Origin: Massilia sp. TS11
GTDB taxonomy: Bacteria > Pseudomonadota > Gammaproteobacteria > Burkholderiales > Burkholderiaceae_D
DNA length: 64,000 nt
Direction: 5' to 3'
Assembly (NCBI RefSeq): GCF_022012445.1
Contig: NZ_JAKLTS010000017.1
Span: forward strand, 27,643 to 91,642
Positions 33,425 to 42,778 of this stretch are shown here, piece by piece. Each line of letters opens with the position of its first letter. Position 1 is the first letter of the stretch. The notes beneath the pieces were generated by a model. It had not been told where the DNA came from. It saw only the letters and a program-made list of their open reading frames with translations, and made no database searches. Position numbers and translations under genes: made by a program.

Positions 33425-33727
33425 ATGGCAACCAAGCATGACACCGAAAGCGTCCTTGAGCGGCAGGCCGTCAAGCCGCCGCCCATGTACCAGGTCGCTC
33501 TGCTCAACGACGACTACACCCCGATGGAGTTCGTGGTGGCGATCATCCAGGAGTACTTTAATAAGGACCGGGAGACGGCCACCCAGATCATGCTCACCGT
33601 GCACCGCACGGGCAAGGGCGTGTGCGGGGTGTTTTCCAAAGACATCGCGTGTACTAAAGTCGAATTTGTTTTAACACACGCACGCAAGGCAGGGCATCCC
33701 CTGCAGTGTGTGATGGAGGAAGTATGA
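33425..33727 (+). CDS. clpS: ATP-dependent Clp protease adaptor ClpS
   Basis: The 100-aa N-end-rule adaptor carries the ClpS core [17 protein letters not shown] segment ([21 protein letters not shown]), the [15 protein letters not shown] helix and the [13 protein letters not shown] tail. It delivers substrates with N-terminal Leu, Phe, Tyr or Trp to ClpA. No Shine-Dalgarno is visible before ATG 33425. Its stop overlaps the clpA start (ATGA). Confidence 0.95.
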   Translation: MATKHDTESVLERQAVKPPPMYQVALLNDDYTPMEFVVAIIQEYFNKDRETATQIMLTVHRTGKGVCGVFSKDIACTKVEFVLTHARKAGHPLQCVMEEV

Positions 33728-36024
33728 TTGCGCAGGAACTTGAGGTGTCCCTACACATGGCCTTCGTGGACGCACGCCAGGCCCGCCATGAATTCATTAC
33801 TGTCGAGCACCTGCTGCTGGCCCTGCTGGACAATCCCTCGGCCGCCGAAGTGCTGCGTGCCTGCGCGGTCAATATCGAAGACCTGCGCAAAACGCTCACG
33901 AACTTTATTGGTGACAACACGCCGACCGTGCCCGGCACGGGCGAAGTCGACACCCAGCCCACGCTCGGTTTCCAGCGTGTGATCCAGCGCGCCATCATGC
34001 ACGTGCAGTCCGCCTCGAATGGCAAAAAGGAAGTCACGGGTGCGAACGTGCTGGTCGCCATCTTCGGCGAAAAAGACTCGCATGCCGTCTACTACCTGCA
34101 TCAGCAGGGCGTGACCCGGCTCGACGTCGTCAATTTCATCTCGCACGGGGTGCGCAAGGACCAGCCGTCCGAAGCCCACAAGGCGTCCGAAGGTGTCGAG
34201 GAGCAACAGGCCGAGGGCCAGACCAAGGAGTCGCCGCTCGACCAGTTCACCCAGAACCTCAATAAAATGGCGTCCGAAGGCCGCATCGATCCGCTGATCG
34301 GGCGCGAGGACGAGGTCGACCGGGTGATCCAGATCCTGTGCCGCCGTCGCAAGAACAATCCGCTGCTGGTCGGCGAGGCCGGGGTCGGCAAGACCGCCAT
34401 CGCCGAGGGTCTGGCCTGGCGCATCACCCAGGGCGAAGTGCCCGAAATCCTGCAGAATGCCGTCGTGTATTCGCTCGACATGGGCGCGCTGCTGGCCGGC
34501 ACCAAATACCGCGGCGACTTCGAGCAGCGCCTGAAAGCCGTGCTCAAGCAGCTGAAGGAAACGCCGCAAGGCATCCTGTTCATCGACGAAATCCACACGA
34601 TCATCGGCGCCGGTTCGGCCTCGGGCGGCACGCTCGACGCCTCGAATCTGCTGAAGCCGGCCCTGGCCAATGGCCAGCTCAAGTGTGTGGGCGCCACCAC
34701 CTTCACCGAGTTCCGCGGCGTGTTCGAAAAAGACCACGCGCTCTCGCGCCGCTTCCAGAAAGTCGACGTCAATGAACCGACCGTCGAGCAGACCGTGCAG
34801 ATTCTGCGCGGCCTCAAGTCGCGCTTCGAAGAGCACCACGGCGTCAAGTATTCGGCCTCGGCCCTGACCACCGCGGCCGAGCTGTCGGCGCGCTTCATCA
34901 ATGACCGTCATCTGCCGGACAAGGCCATCGACGTGATCGACGAAGCCGGCGCCGCCCAGCGCATTCTGCCCAAGTCCAAGCAGAAGAAAACCATCGGCAA
35001 GACCGAGATCGAAGACATCATCGCCAAGATCGCGCGCATCCCGCCGCAGACCGTCAATCAGGACGACCGCAGCAAGCTGCAGACGATCGACCGCGACCTG
35101 CGCAATGTGGTGTTCGGCCAGGACCCGGCCATCGACGCGCTGGCCTCGGCCATCAAGATGGCGCGCGCTGGCCTGGGCAAGACGGACAAGCCGATCGGCG
35201 CCTTCCTGTTCTCCGGCCCGACCGGCGTCGGCAAGACCGAAGTGGCCAAGCAGCTGGCCTTCATCCTCGGCATCGAGCTGGTGCGCTTCGATATGTCCGA
35301 GTACATGGAACGCCACGCCGTCAGCCGCCTGATCGGCGCGCCGCCGGGCTATGTCGGTTTCGACCAGGGCGGTCTGCTGACCGAAGCCATCACCAAGAAG
35401 CCGCACGCGGTGCTGCTGCTGGACGAAATTGAAAAAGCCCACCCGGACATTTTCAATATCCTGCTGCAGGTGATGGACCACGGCACGCTGACCGACAACA
35501 ATGGCCGCAAGGCGGATTTCCGCAATGTGATCATCGTGATGACGACCAATGCCGGGGCCGAAAGTCTCAATAAGCGCAGCATGGGCTTTACCGAGACCAA
35601 GTCGCAGGGCGATGAAATGGCCGACATCAAGCGCATGTTCACGCCGGAGTTCCGCAACCGCCTGGACGCCATCATCAGCTTCCGCTCGCTGGACGAGGAA
35701 ATCATCCTGCGCGTGGTCGACAAGTTCCTGATCCAGCTCGAGGAGCAGCTGCACGAGAAGAAGGTCGAGGCCATCTTCACCGACACGCTGCGCCGCTTCC
35801 TGGCCAAGAAAGGTTTCGACCCGCTCATGGGCGCGCGCCCGATGCAGCGCCTGATCCAGGACATGATCCGCAAGGCCCTGGCCGACGAGCTGCTGTTCGG
35901 CCGCCTGGTCAGTGGCGGCCGCGTGACGGTCGATCTGGACGACAAGGACGAGGTCAAGCTCGAGTTCCCCGAGTCCGACAGCGCGCCGCCGCTGGCGGCC
36001 CCCGAGACCGTCGAGGTCGAATAA
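33724..36024 (+). CDS. clpA: ATP-dependent Clp protease ATP-binding subunit ClpA
   Basis: This 766-aa AAA+ unfoldase has N-terminal Clp repeats (about 1-145). D1 has Walker [10 protein letters not shown] (about 221) and Walker [10 protein letters not shown]2 has GPTGVGKTE (about 500) and [12 protein letters not shown]. The IGL-type loop for ClpP docking lies in D2. It unfolds substrates for ClpP. ATG 33724 follows GGAGG and couples translation to clpS. Confidence 0.97.
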   Translation: MIAQELEVSLHMAFVDARQARHEFITVEHLLLALLDNPSAAEVLRACAVNIEDLRKTLTNFIGDNTPTVPGTGEVDTQPTLGFQRVIQRAIMHVQSASNGKKEVTGANVLVAIFGEKDSHAVYYLHQQGVTRLDVVNFISHGVRKDQPSEAHKASEGVEEQQAEGQTKESPLDQFTQNLNKMASEGRIDPLIGREDEVDRVIQILCRRRKNNPLLVGEAGVGKTAIAEGLAWRITQGEVPEILQNAVVYSLDMGALLAGTKYRGDFEQRLKAVLKQLKETPQGILFIDEIHTIIGAGSASGGTLDASNLLKPALANGQLKCVGATTFTEFRGVFEKDHALSRRFQKVDVNEPTVEQTVQILRGLKSRFEEHHGVKYSASALTTAAELSARFINDRHLPDKAIDVIDEAGAAQRILPKSKQKKTIGKTEIEDIIAKIARIPPQTVNQDDRSKLQTIDRDLRNVVFGQDPAIDALASAIKMARAGLGKTDKPIGAFLFSGPTGVGKTEVAKQLAFILGIELVRFDMSEYMERHAVSRLIGAPPGYVGFDQGGLLTEAITKKPHAVLLLDEIEKAHPDIFNILLQVMDHGTLTDNNGRKADFRNVIIVMTTNAGAESLNKRSMGFTETKSQGDEMADIKRMFTPEFRNRLDAIISFRSLDEEIILRVVDKFLIQLEEQLHEKKVEAIFTDTLRRFLAKKGFDPLMGARPMQRLIQDMIRKALADELLFGRLVSGGRVTVDLDDKDEVKLEFPESDSAPPLAAPETVEVE

Positions 36025-36030
36025 GCCCCA

Positions 36031-36050
36031 CAGCCCGCTTCGGCGGGCTG
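36031..36050 (+). terminator. Hairpin after clpA
   Basis: CAGCCCGC-TTCG-GCGGGCTG is a stable tetraloop hairpin 7 nt after the clpA stop. The following TGTCGTTTCT is only a weak T-tract. Confidence 0.65.
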
Positions 36051-36127
36051 TGTCGTTTCTGGGCCGCCTGCATAATTTCTTCATAATCTTGCACGAGAAT
36101 CCTCCCATGCCCGAGGGGAGGATGCCC

Positions 36128-38479
36128 ATGCAAGCCCGTTATTTCACGATTCCCGTTTTGCTCAGCCTGGCCGCCTGCGGCGCTGGCAGCGACAGCCCGA
36201 CTGCCAGCGGCAGCGGCACGCGCCTGCTGGCCGCCATTGGCCTGGGCAGCAACAGCGCCAGCACCGTGGCCTTTCCCGGCAACCGCGCCAGCTACAGCAT
36301 CAGCATCAGCGGCAGCAGCGTGACGATCACCGATATCGAAGGCAATGGCGGCAGCACCACGCTGAGCACCAGCCAGCGCGCCCAGTTCGCCGACCAGAAC
36401 CTGGCCTTCGACACCGAGGGCATCCCCGGCCAGATCTACCGGCTGTATCAGGCCGCCTTCAGCCGCGTGCCCGATGCCGGCGGCCTCGGCTTCTGGATCA
36501 GCGTGATGGACAATGGCGCCAGCCTTGGCGAGATCGCGGCCGGCTTCACGCGCGAGGCCGAATTCACGCGCCTGTTCGGCGCCAGCACCGATAGCACGGC
36601 CTTTGTCACCGCCCTCTACCGCAATGCCCTGCACCGCGAGCCCGACAGCGGCGGCCTGGCCTACTGGAAGGACATTCTCGACAAGCAGAAGGGGACGGCG
36701 TCGGCCGTGTTCCTGGCGTTCAGCGAAAGCGCCGAGAACAAGGCGGGCACCGCGGCCGCGCTGGCGGGCGGCATCAGCTATACGCCGGTGTCGCGCATTG
36801 CCGGCAGCACGGTGCCGGGCGCCCCGAGCCTGAGCGCGCTCAGCGGCGGCGACGCCAGCGCTACCCTGGTGTTCTCCAGTCCGGCCAGCGATGGCGGCAG
36901 CGCCATCACCGGCTACACGGCCACCTGCGCCGGCGGCGGCGTGGTGAAGTCGGCCAGCGGGACCGGCAGCCCCCTGACCGTGAGCGGTCTGAGCAATGGC
37001 GTCGAGGCCAGCTGCACGGTCAAGGCCACGAATGCGCTCGGCAACAGCGCCGCCTCGTCCGCGCTGGCTGTGACGCCGGTCGCCGCTCCGATCACGGTGA
37101 GCACGCCCGGCGCGCCGACCCTGGCCGGCGTTACGGCGGGCAATGGCAGCGCCACCCTGGTGTTTGTCGCCCCCAGCAATACCGGCGGCGCTCCCATCAG
37201 CAGCTATGCGGCCAGCTGCAGCGCCGGTGCGGTCAGCCAGAGCGCCAGCGGCACCGGCACGCCGATCACGGTCACGGGTCTGGTCAACGGCAGCAGCTAT
37301 CTGTGCAGCGTGCGGGCAATCAACAGCGCCGGGGCCGGCAGCGCTTCGAATGCGGTGGCTGTTACGCCGCTGGCGCCGGTGACGATCAGCGTGCCATCGG
37401 CGCCGACGATCGGCACGGCCACGGCTGGCAATGGCTCGGCCAGCATCAGCTTCACGGCGCCCAGTAGCAATGGTGGGGCCAGCATCACGGCCTACACGGC
37501 GAGCTGCGCGGGCGGCGGCCTCACACGCACGGGCACGGGCAGCGCCAGCCCGATCACCGTGTCCAGCCTCAGCAATGGCACCAGTTATGCGTGTTCGGTC
37601 ACGGCCACCAATTCGGCCGGCACCGGCGCCGCCTCGGCCAGCGTGAATGTCACGCCGAGCGCCGGCACCAGCAGCGGCGGCAGCAGCACCATCACCGGCA
37701 ATATCTACTGCCCCTACAGCCACAGCCTGACCAATACGACGGTGAACCTGCCGGCCACGGTGTCGATCAGCTGCAGCGGCAGCACGCGCAATCTGACGGG
37801 CAATGGCGTACCCGACCATACGATCGGGACCTTCCCCAATTCCGGCAATCCGAATGCGGTCAAGGCCGTCACCGTGCAGTTCGCCGGCACCCTGAACCCG
37901 GCCACCACGGGCAGTACGACGGCGGTCGACCATGTGATCGGCTACGCCTACAACGGTGTCAAGTTCGACCCCGCCACAGCCGAGAGCTACCAGAATGCCG
38001 GCGTGTGGAAGATCGAAGCGCTGAACCAGAGCTATTTCCCGTTTGGCGTGGACAGCAATAATGCCCACGTCCAGCCCGACGGCGCCTACCACTACCATGG
38101 CATGCCGGAAGGCATACTCACCAAGCTGAACAAGGGCAAGGCGATGACCCTGGTCGGCTTCGCGATCGACGGCTTCCCCATCTACGCGCGCTATGGCTAC
38201 AGCACGGCCATGGACAGCACGAGCGCGATCAAGGTCATCAGTTCGAGCTACCGCCTGAAGAGCACGCCGTCGAGCGGCCGTCCGTCGACCAGCTCGGTGC
38301 CGATGGGCACCTTCACCCAGGACTACGAATATGTGGCCGGCCTCGGCGACCTCGACGAATGCAACGGCCGCACGGGCGTCACGCCCGAGTTCCCGAACGG
38401 GATCTACCACTACTACATCACTGACGCCTATCCCTACATTCAGCGCTGCGTGAAGGGCACGGCCGCGCTGGCCCGGTGA
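36128..38479 (+). CDS. DUF4214 / fibronectin type III / YHYH-domain lipoprotein
   Basis: This 783-aa protein has a lipobox (VLLSLAA-C near residue 17). Residues about 95-215 contain two DUF4214 units (IYRLYQAAFSRVPDAGGLGFW, LYRNALHREPDSGGLAYW). Three FnIII-like repeats follow (about 230-520, each starting PGAP/PSAP with ITGYTATC-type strands). A C-terminal YHYH domain (about 530-775) has YHYHGMPEGIL, DGFPIYARYGY and DECNGRTGVTPEFPNGIYHYY. YHYH domains have no firmly known role; the His motifs suggest metal binding. ATG 36128 with GGGGAGG is preferred. Confidence 0.85.
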   Translation: MQARYFTIPVLLSLAACGAGSDSPTASGSGTRLLAAIGLGSNSASTVAFPGNRASYSISISGSSVTITDIEGNGGSTTLSTSQRAQFADQNLAFDTEGIPGQIYRLYQAAFSRVPDAGGLGFWISVMDNGASLGEIAAGFTREAEFTRLFGASTDSTAFVTALYRNALHREPDSGGLAYWKDILDKQKGTASAVFLAFSESAENKAGTAAALAGGISYTPVSRIAGSTVPGAPSLSALSGGDASATLVFSSPASDGGSAITGYTATCAGGGVVKSASGTGSPLTVSGLSNGVEASCTVKATNALGNSAASSALAVTPVAAPITVSTPGAPTLAGVTAGNGSATLVFVAPSNTGGAPISSYAASCSAGAVSQSASGTGTPITVTGLVNGSSYLCSVRAINSAGAGSASNAVAVTPLAPVTISVPSAPTIGTATAGNGSASISFTAPSSNGGASITAYTASCAGGGLTRTGTGSASPITVSSLSNGTSYACSVTATNSAGTGAASASVNVTPSAGTSSGGSSTITGNIYCPYSHSLTNTTVNLPATVSISCSGSTRNLTGNGVPDHTIGTFPNSGNPNAVKAVTVQFAGTLNPATTGSTTAVDHVIGYAYNGVKFDPATAESYQNAGVWKIEALNQSYFPFGVDSNNAHVQPDGAYHYHGMPEGILTKLNKGKAMTLVGFAIDGFPIYARYGYSTAMDSTSAIKVISSSYRLKSTPSSGRPSTSSVPMGTFTQDYEYVAGLGDLDECNGRTGVTPEFPNGIYHYYITDAYPYIQRCVKGTAALAR

Positions 38480-38483
38480 TGCC

Positions 38484-39554
38484 ATGCGACGCCTGCTGAT
38501 CCTCGTTCTCTGCCTGCTGTGCCTGCCTGCACGCGCCCATCTGGCCGCGGCCGGGCAGGGCGCCATCCGCATCGTCGGCGATTCCGCCTTTGTCGTGCTG
38601 CCGGTGCCGGTGGCGGCTCTGCACGGGGTCGACGACAACCATGACGGCCTGCTCAGCCTGAGCGAGCTGCAGGCCCACCGTGAGTTGCTGAGCATGGAAG
38701 TGACGGCTCTGCTGAGTCTGCGCTCCGATGGGCAGCTCGGCCGCGTCGCCTTCGAAGACCTGCTGCTCTCGCATCCGGGCGACGGCGGCCAGCAGGGCGA
38801 AGACCAGCTGATCGTGATGCGCCGCTACGTCTGGGATGGCGCCCAGGTCGGCGCGCTGGAAGTGGCCACGCGCATCTTCCACGCCGACGCCAGCGCCCGT
38901 ACCCAGCTGGCGCTGCGCGTGCTGCGCAACGAGGACAGCGAAGGCGCGCTGCTCACGCGCGAGCGGCCCCAGCATGTGTTCTACCAGGGCGCCTGGCCGG
39001 CCCTGCGCGCCTTTCTCGCGGCCGGGGCCGAGCATATCCTCATCGGTCCCGACCATCTGCTGTTCCTGCTGACCGTGCTGGTGGCCGGGGCCGGCTGGCG
39101 CTACTGGCTGACCGTGATCACCAGTTTCACCCTGGCCCACAGCCTCAGCCTCGCTGCCGCCGCGCTCGGCTGGGTGGCGGCGCCGCCGCGCATCGTCGAG
39201 CCCCTGATCGCGCTGTCGATCGTGCTGCTGGCGCTGGACAATCTGTGGCGCGGCCAGCGCGCCCAGCAGCAGCGGCCCTGGCTGGTGTTCGGCTGCGGCC
39301 TGCTGCACGGCCTGGGCATCGCTGGCGGCCTGATCGAACTCGGCCTGGCCGACCACAACCGCCTGGCCAGCCTGGCCGGTTTCAATCTCGGCGTGGAACT
39401 CGGTCAGCTCGCCTTTGTCGGCGCTGCCTTGCTGGTGCTGGCCGGCCTGCGCCGCCTGCTGGCCGTGCGCTGGCATCCGCTGCTACCGCGCATGACCTCG
39501 CTGGCGGCGGCCGTCGTCGGCAGCGTCTGGCTGGTGCAGCGCGTGCTTGCCTGA
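38484..39554 (+). CDS. HupE/UreJ-family membrane protein with EF-hand-like loop
   Basis: This 356-aa protein has a signal peptide (to about residue 18), a periplasmic N-terminal domain with an EF-hand-like loop DDNHDGLLSLSEL (about 50-62), and a C-terminal HupE/UreJ_2 domain with six or seven membrane helices. The domain has the family motifs GAEHILIGPDHLLFLL, SFTLAHSLSLA and CGLLHGLGIAGGL. Relatives are proposed metal (nickel/cobalt) permeases. It starts 4 nt after the YHYH gene, so the two likely act together. Confidence 0.85.
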   Translation: MRRLLILVLCLLCLPARAHLAAAGQGAIRIVGDSAFVVLPVPVAALHGVDDNHDGLLSLSELQAHRELLSMEVTALLSLRSDGQLGRVAFEDLLLSHPGDGGQQGEDQLIVMRRYVWDGAQVGALEVATRIFHADASARTQLALRVLRNEDSEGALLTRERPQHVFYQGAWPALRAFLAAGAEHILIGPDHLLFLLTVLVAGAGWRYWLTVITSFTLAHSLSLAAAALGWVAAPPRIVEPLIALSIVLLALDNLWRGQRAQQQRPWLVFGCGLLHGLGIAGGLIELGLADHNRLASLAGFNLGVELGQLAFVGAALLVLAGLRRLLAVRWHPLLPRMTSLAAAVVGSVWLVQRVLA

Positions 39555-39582
39555 ACGGCGCCGGCTCTGCCATCATGGCTGG

Positions 39583-40293
39583 ATGCGCAACCCGACACTC
39601 CAGCACATCGGCATCGTCGCCTGCTCGGCCGAAGGGGCGGCCCTGTGCTACCGCAGCATCTGCCAGGCAGGCAGCGCCCGGCTGGGGCCGCACGCCCATC
39701 CCGAAATCTCGCTGCACAGCCATGCACTGGCCGATTACGTCGCCTGTCTCGAGCACGATGATCTCGATGGCGTGGCCGCTCTCATGCTCAGTTCGGCGCG
39801 CAAGCTGGCCGCCGCCGGTGCCGACTTTCTGATCTGCCCGGACAACACCATCCACGCCGCCTTTGCGCGCGTGGCCGCCGCCAGTCCCTTGCCCTGGCTG
39901 CATATCGCCGAGGAGGTGGCCGCGGCCGCCGCCGCGCGCGGCTTCCGGCGCATCGGCCTGACCGGCACCGCCTGGCTGACGGCCAGCAGCGTGTATCCGC
40001 AAGCCCTGGCCGCGCGCGGCCTGCAGGCCGTCGTCCCGTCCGCGCCGGACCGCGCGCTCATGGGCCGCATCATCATGGATGAACTCGTGCAAGGCGACTT
40101 GCGCCCGGCCAGCGTGCGCGCCTTCCAGGACGTGATCACGCGTCTGCAAGGGCAGGGCTGTGACGCCGTCGTGCTCGGCTGCACGGAAATTCCTCTTATC
40201 ATCAGCGACGCCAATTCGCCGCTGCCCACCCTCGATTCGACCCGCCTGCTGGCCCAAGCGGCGCTGGCCCGCGCCATCGGAGACACAGATTGA
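39583..40293 (+). CDS. Aspartate/glutamate racemase family protein
   Basis: The 236-aa cofactor-independent racemase has both catalytic-cysteine motifs: CPDNTIH (about residue 86) and GCTEIPL (about 205). Overall layout resembles YgeA/RacX broad-spectrum amino-acid racemases that supply D-amino acids. Substrate is not predictable from sequence. ATG 39583 is used; the stop overlaps the next TTG start. Confidence 0.85.
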   Translation: MRNPTLQHIGIVACSAEGAALCYRSICQAGSARLGPHAHPEISLHSHALADYVACLEHDDLDGVAALMLSSARKLAAAGADFLICPDNTIHAAFARVAAASPLPWLHIAEEVAAAAAARGFRRIGLTGTAWLTASSVYPQALAARGLQAVVPSAPDRALMGRIIMDELVQGDLRPASVRAFQDVITRLQGQGCDAVVLGCTEIPLIISDANSPLPTLDSTRLLAQAALARAIGDTD

Positions 40294-40832
40294 GCACCAC
40301 CTATATCGCCCTGCTGCGCGGCATTAATGTCGGCGGCAAAAATCTGCTGCCAATGAAGTCCCTGGCCGCCCCGATGGAGGCCATCGGCTGCCAGGCCGTG
40401 CGCACCTACATCCAGAACGGCAACGTCGTGTTCCAGCACGCCGAGGCCAGCCCGGCCGCCTTGGCGCGCGCGATCGGCGCCGCCATCGGCCAGACGCACG
40501 GCTTCACGCCCGACGTGCTGGTGCTGAGTGCAGCAGAACTGCAGCAGGCCATCGCGGCCAATCCCTATCCCGAGGCCAGCGCCGCGCCGACCAGCCTGCA
40601 TTTCGGCTTTCTCGCCGCCGCGCCCGCGTCGGCCCGCATGGACAAGCTCGACGCCCTGGCCAGCAATGGCGAGCGCTACCAGATCATCGGCCAGGTGTTC
40701 TACCTGCACGCGCCGGCCGGCATCGGCAAGTCCAAACTCGCCGCCGGGGCCGAGCGCGCCATCGGCGTGCCCATGACCGCCCGCAACTGGAACACCGTGG
40801 CCAAGCTGGCCGACATGTGCGCGCAGATGTGA
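40290..40832 (+). CDS. DUF1697 family protein
   Basis: This 180-aa protein begins STTYIALLRGINVGGKNLLPM, the DUF1697 signature, followed by VRTYIQNGNVVF and the C-terminal KSKLAAGAERAIGVPMTARNWNT block. The family is unassigned biochemically. A TTG start at 40290 overlaps the racemase stop (TTGA). Confidence 0.85.
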   Translation: MSTTYIALLRGINVGGKNLLPMKSLAAPMEAIGCQAVRTYIQNGNVVFQHAEASPAALARAIGAAIGQTHGFTPDVLVLSAAELQQAIAANPYPEASAAPTSLHFGFLAAAPASARMDKLDALASNGERYQIIGQVFYLHAPAGIGKSKLAAGAERAIGVPMTARNWNTVAKLADMCAQM

Positions 40833-40896
40833 TCTCGCAAGGTGCTCCCGCTTGTGGCTCGCTAGCATGGCAATCCGCTTGCTTCCGGAGACTGCC

Positions 40897-41523
40897 ATGC
40901 CCGCCTTGCTGATACTGCTTGCTCTGCTGTTTGCGTCGATGCGCCCGGCCCAGGCCGGCCCCGTCACCGCCGTCGTGATTGCGGAATTCGAGTCCTACCG
41001 CCTCCTGCCAGACCCCTGCAAGCAGGAGCTGCGTGGCGAGACCCGGATCTGCATCACCATCACCCAGGCCTTTGAAGTACGCTACCGCCTGATCCGTCAA
41101 CTCGGCGGCACACGCACGATGCCGATGGGCCTGAAGTTCATCTCGGGCGATCACTGGGGGCGCGCGATGTACACCTATTTTCCGCGCGCCCTGCTGGTGA
41201 TCGAGGAGGGCGAGGAGGGGCCGCGCCTGCGCCGCTACGCGAGCGTCGGCCTGCTGGCGCTGCAGGATGGCGATTGGGCAAGCTGTCAGGGCGAGAACCC
41301 GCGCCGCCCTCGCCCGCTGGAAGCGCTCAAACCGCGCGCCGACATGAGCCTGTGGCGCATCCCGGCCGAGGAGGGCTACCGCATTCAGTTGCCGAGCGAA
41401 CGAGACCTGCCGCTGTCCGACTGCCCGAGCGGCCTGCGTCTTCCGGCCATCTATGCCGGCCTGCAGGAACGGTATGGAAGCGAGATGCCGGCCCTCGACC
41501 CCGACGCGCTGATCAGCAAATGA
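40897..41523 (+). CDS. Hypothetical exported protein (208 aa)
   Basis: A signal peptide MPALLILLALLFASMRPAQA (cut before GPVT) precedes a mature domain with four cysteines (CKQELRGETRIC, SCQ, DCPSG) that may form disulfides. ATG 40897 has GGAG eight bases upstream; an ATG at 40867 is alternative. I recognise no family. Confidence 0.7.
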   Translation: MPALLILLALLFASMRPAQAGPVTAVVIAEFESYRLLPDPCKQELRGETRICITITQAFEVRYRLIRQLGGTRTMPMGLKFISGDHWGRAMYTYFPRALLVIEEGEEGPRLRRYASVGLLALQDGDWASCQGENPRRPRPLEALKPRADMSLWRIPAEEGYRIQLPSERDLPLSDCPSGLRLPAIYAGLQERYGSEMPALDPDALISK

Positions 41524-41572
41524 GGGCCGCCTGTGATAAGTTAGCGGGCTCAACAATGTTAGCGGAGGAACC

Positions 41573-42214
41573 ATGCTCAAGCTGCACTGCTTCGGCCAGT
41601 CGGGCAATGCCTACAAAGTGGCGTTCGCGCTCAATGCGATGGGCGTGGAATGGGAGCCGGTGTTCGTCGATTTCATGAACGGCATCACCCGCACGGCCGC
41701 CTGGCGCGCGCAGTCAAATGAGATGGGCGAGGTGCCGATTCTCGAGATCGATGGCAAGGCCCAGACCCAGTCGGCCGTGATCCTGACCCTGCTGGCCGAG
41801 CGCTTCGGCCAGTTCGGCGGGCGCGATGCCGACGAGCAGCGCGAGATCCAGCGCTGGATGTATTTCGACAACCACAAATTCACCAGCTATTTCGCCTCCT
41901 ACCGCTTCATGAAAGCATTCGGCCAGAGCGCGCCGAACCCGGACGTGATGGCCTGGCTGCGCGGCCGCATCGACGGCGCCTTCGGGATCGTCGACCAGCA
42001 TCTGGCGCACAGCCCGTTTATCGTCGGCGCGCGCCCGACGATCGCCGACTTCTCGCTTTGCGGCTACCTGTTCTATCCGGTGGAAGAGAGCGGCATCGAT
42101 GTCGCCGCCAGCTACCCGCACATCGGCGCCTGGCTGGCACGGCTGAAGGCGCTGCCGGGCTGGGGCGATCCATACGCGATCATGCCGGGCGAGCGTATCG
42201 CCGCCAAGTGGTGA
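41573..42214 (+). CDS. Glutathione S-transferase family protein
   Basis: This 213-aa GST has an N-terminal thioredoxin-like domain (LKLHCFGQSGNAYKVAFAL, GEVPILEIDGKAQTQSAVIL with the cis-Pro and glutathione-binding Gln-Ser) and a helical C-terminal domain (about 85-205, FIVGARPTIADFSLCGYL N-capping motif). The substrate is unknown. Confidence 0.88.
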   Translation: MLKLHCFGQSGNAYKVAFALNAMGVEWEPVFVDFMNGITRTAAWRAQSNEMGEVPILEIDGKAQTQSAVILTLLAERFGQFGGRDADEQREIQRWMYFDNHKFTSYFASYRFMKAFGQSAPNPDVMAWLRGRIDGAFGIVDQHLAHSPFIVGARPTIADFSLCGYLFYPVEESGIDVAASYPHIGAWLARLKALPGWGDPYAIMPGERIAAKW

Positions 42215-42218
42215 TGCC

Positions 42219-42569
42219 ATGCCCTGGCTGATCACCAAATATCTACTGACGGCCGGCGTGGTGGTGCTGGTCTCCGAGGCCGCCAAGCGCAGCGACAAGC
42301 TGGGCGGCCTGATCGCGGCGCTGCCCCTGGTCACCGTACTGAGCCTGGTCTGGCTGTACGTCGAGCAACAGGGCCAGGAAAAGATTGCCAACCACGCGTG
42401 GTACACCTTCTGGTACGTGGTACCGACCCTGCCGATGTTCCTCGTCTTCCCCTGGCTGCTGCCGCGCCTCGGCTTCTGGCCGACGCTGGCCGCCAGCGCC
42501 GTACTAACGATCGCCATCTTCTGGCTATTCGCCCAAGCCCTCAAACCCTTCGGCATCCACTTACTCTGA
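42219..42569 (+). CDS. DUF3147 family membrane protein
   Basis: This 116-aa inner-membrane protein has four hydrophobic segments (about 5-20, 30-48, 62-80, 85-108). SEAAKRSDKLGGLIAALPLVT in the first loop is the DUF3147 signature. It starts 4 nt after the GST gene. Function unknown. Confidence 0.8.
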   Translation: MPWLITKYLLTAGVVVLVSEAAKRSDKLGGLIAALPLVTVLSLVWLYVEQQGQEKIANHAWYTFWYVVPTLPMFLVFPWLLPRLGFWPTLAASAVLTIAIFWLFAQALKPFGIHLL

Positions 42570-42570
42570 G

Positions 42571-42777
42571 ATCCCAAACGGGGTCAGGTCCGGCAATCGG
42601 ACATCTGAGAACTTAAAGGCGGCAAATTGGTCGTCATTGAGCGCGACAATCTGCCGGCCAAGAAGTTCTCGGATGTCCGATTGCCGGACCTGACCCCGTT
42701 TGGAATCTAAGTGACGACCAACCGGCAGGCAAAAAGTTCTCGGATGTCCGATTGCCGGACCTGACCCCGTTTGGAAT
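42571..42777. repeat. Three copies of a 44-bp hairpin repeat
   Basis: Copies lie at 42571-42614 (plus orientation), 42663-42706 and 42734-42777 (inverted). Copies 2 and 3 are identical; copy 1 differs at two bases. Each contains GTCCG-ATTGC-CGGAC, a 5-bp stem. TTGGTCGTCA at 42628-42637 and its inverse TGACGACCAA at 42712-42721 extend the similarity of copies 1 and 3, forming a REPIN-like inverted pair. The array fills the gap between the DUF3147 and cystathionine genes. Confidence 0.9.
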
Positions 42778-42778
42778 G

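Noticed and set aside
35954..38695. A 913-codon reverse frame opposite the YHYH lipoprotein gene
   Set aside because: It is a GC-rich antisense frame of low complexity (Ala/Arg/Gly/His). The plus strand carries recognisable domains with correct start signals.
42571..42777. CRISPR array
   Set aside because: Only three repeats, one inverted, with unequal gaps of 48 and 27 nt and no cas genes; the gaps themselves share inverted sequence.
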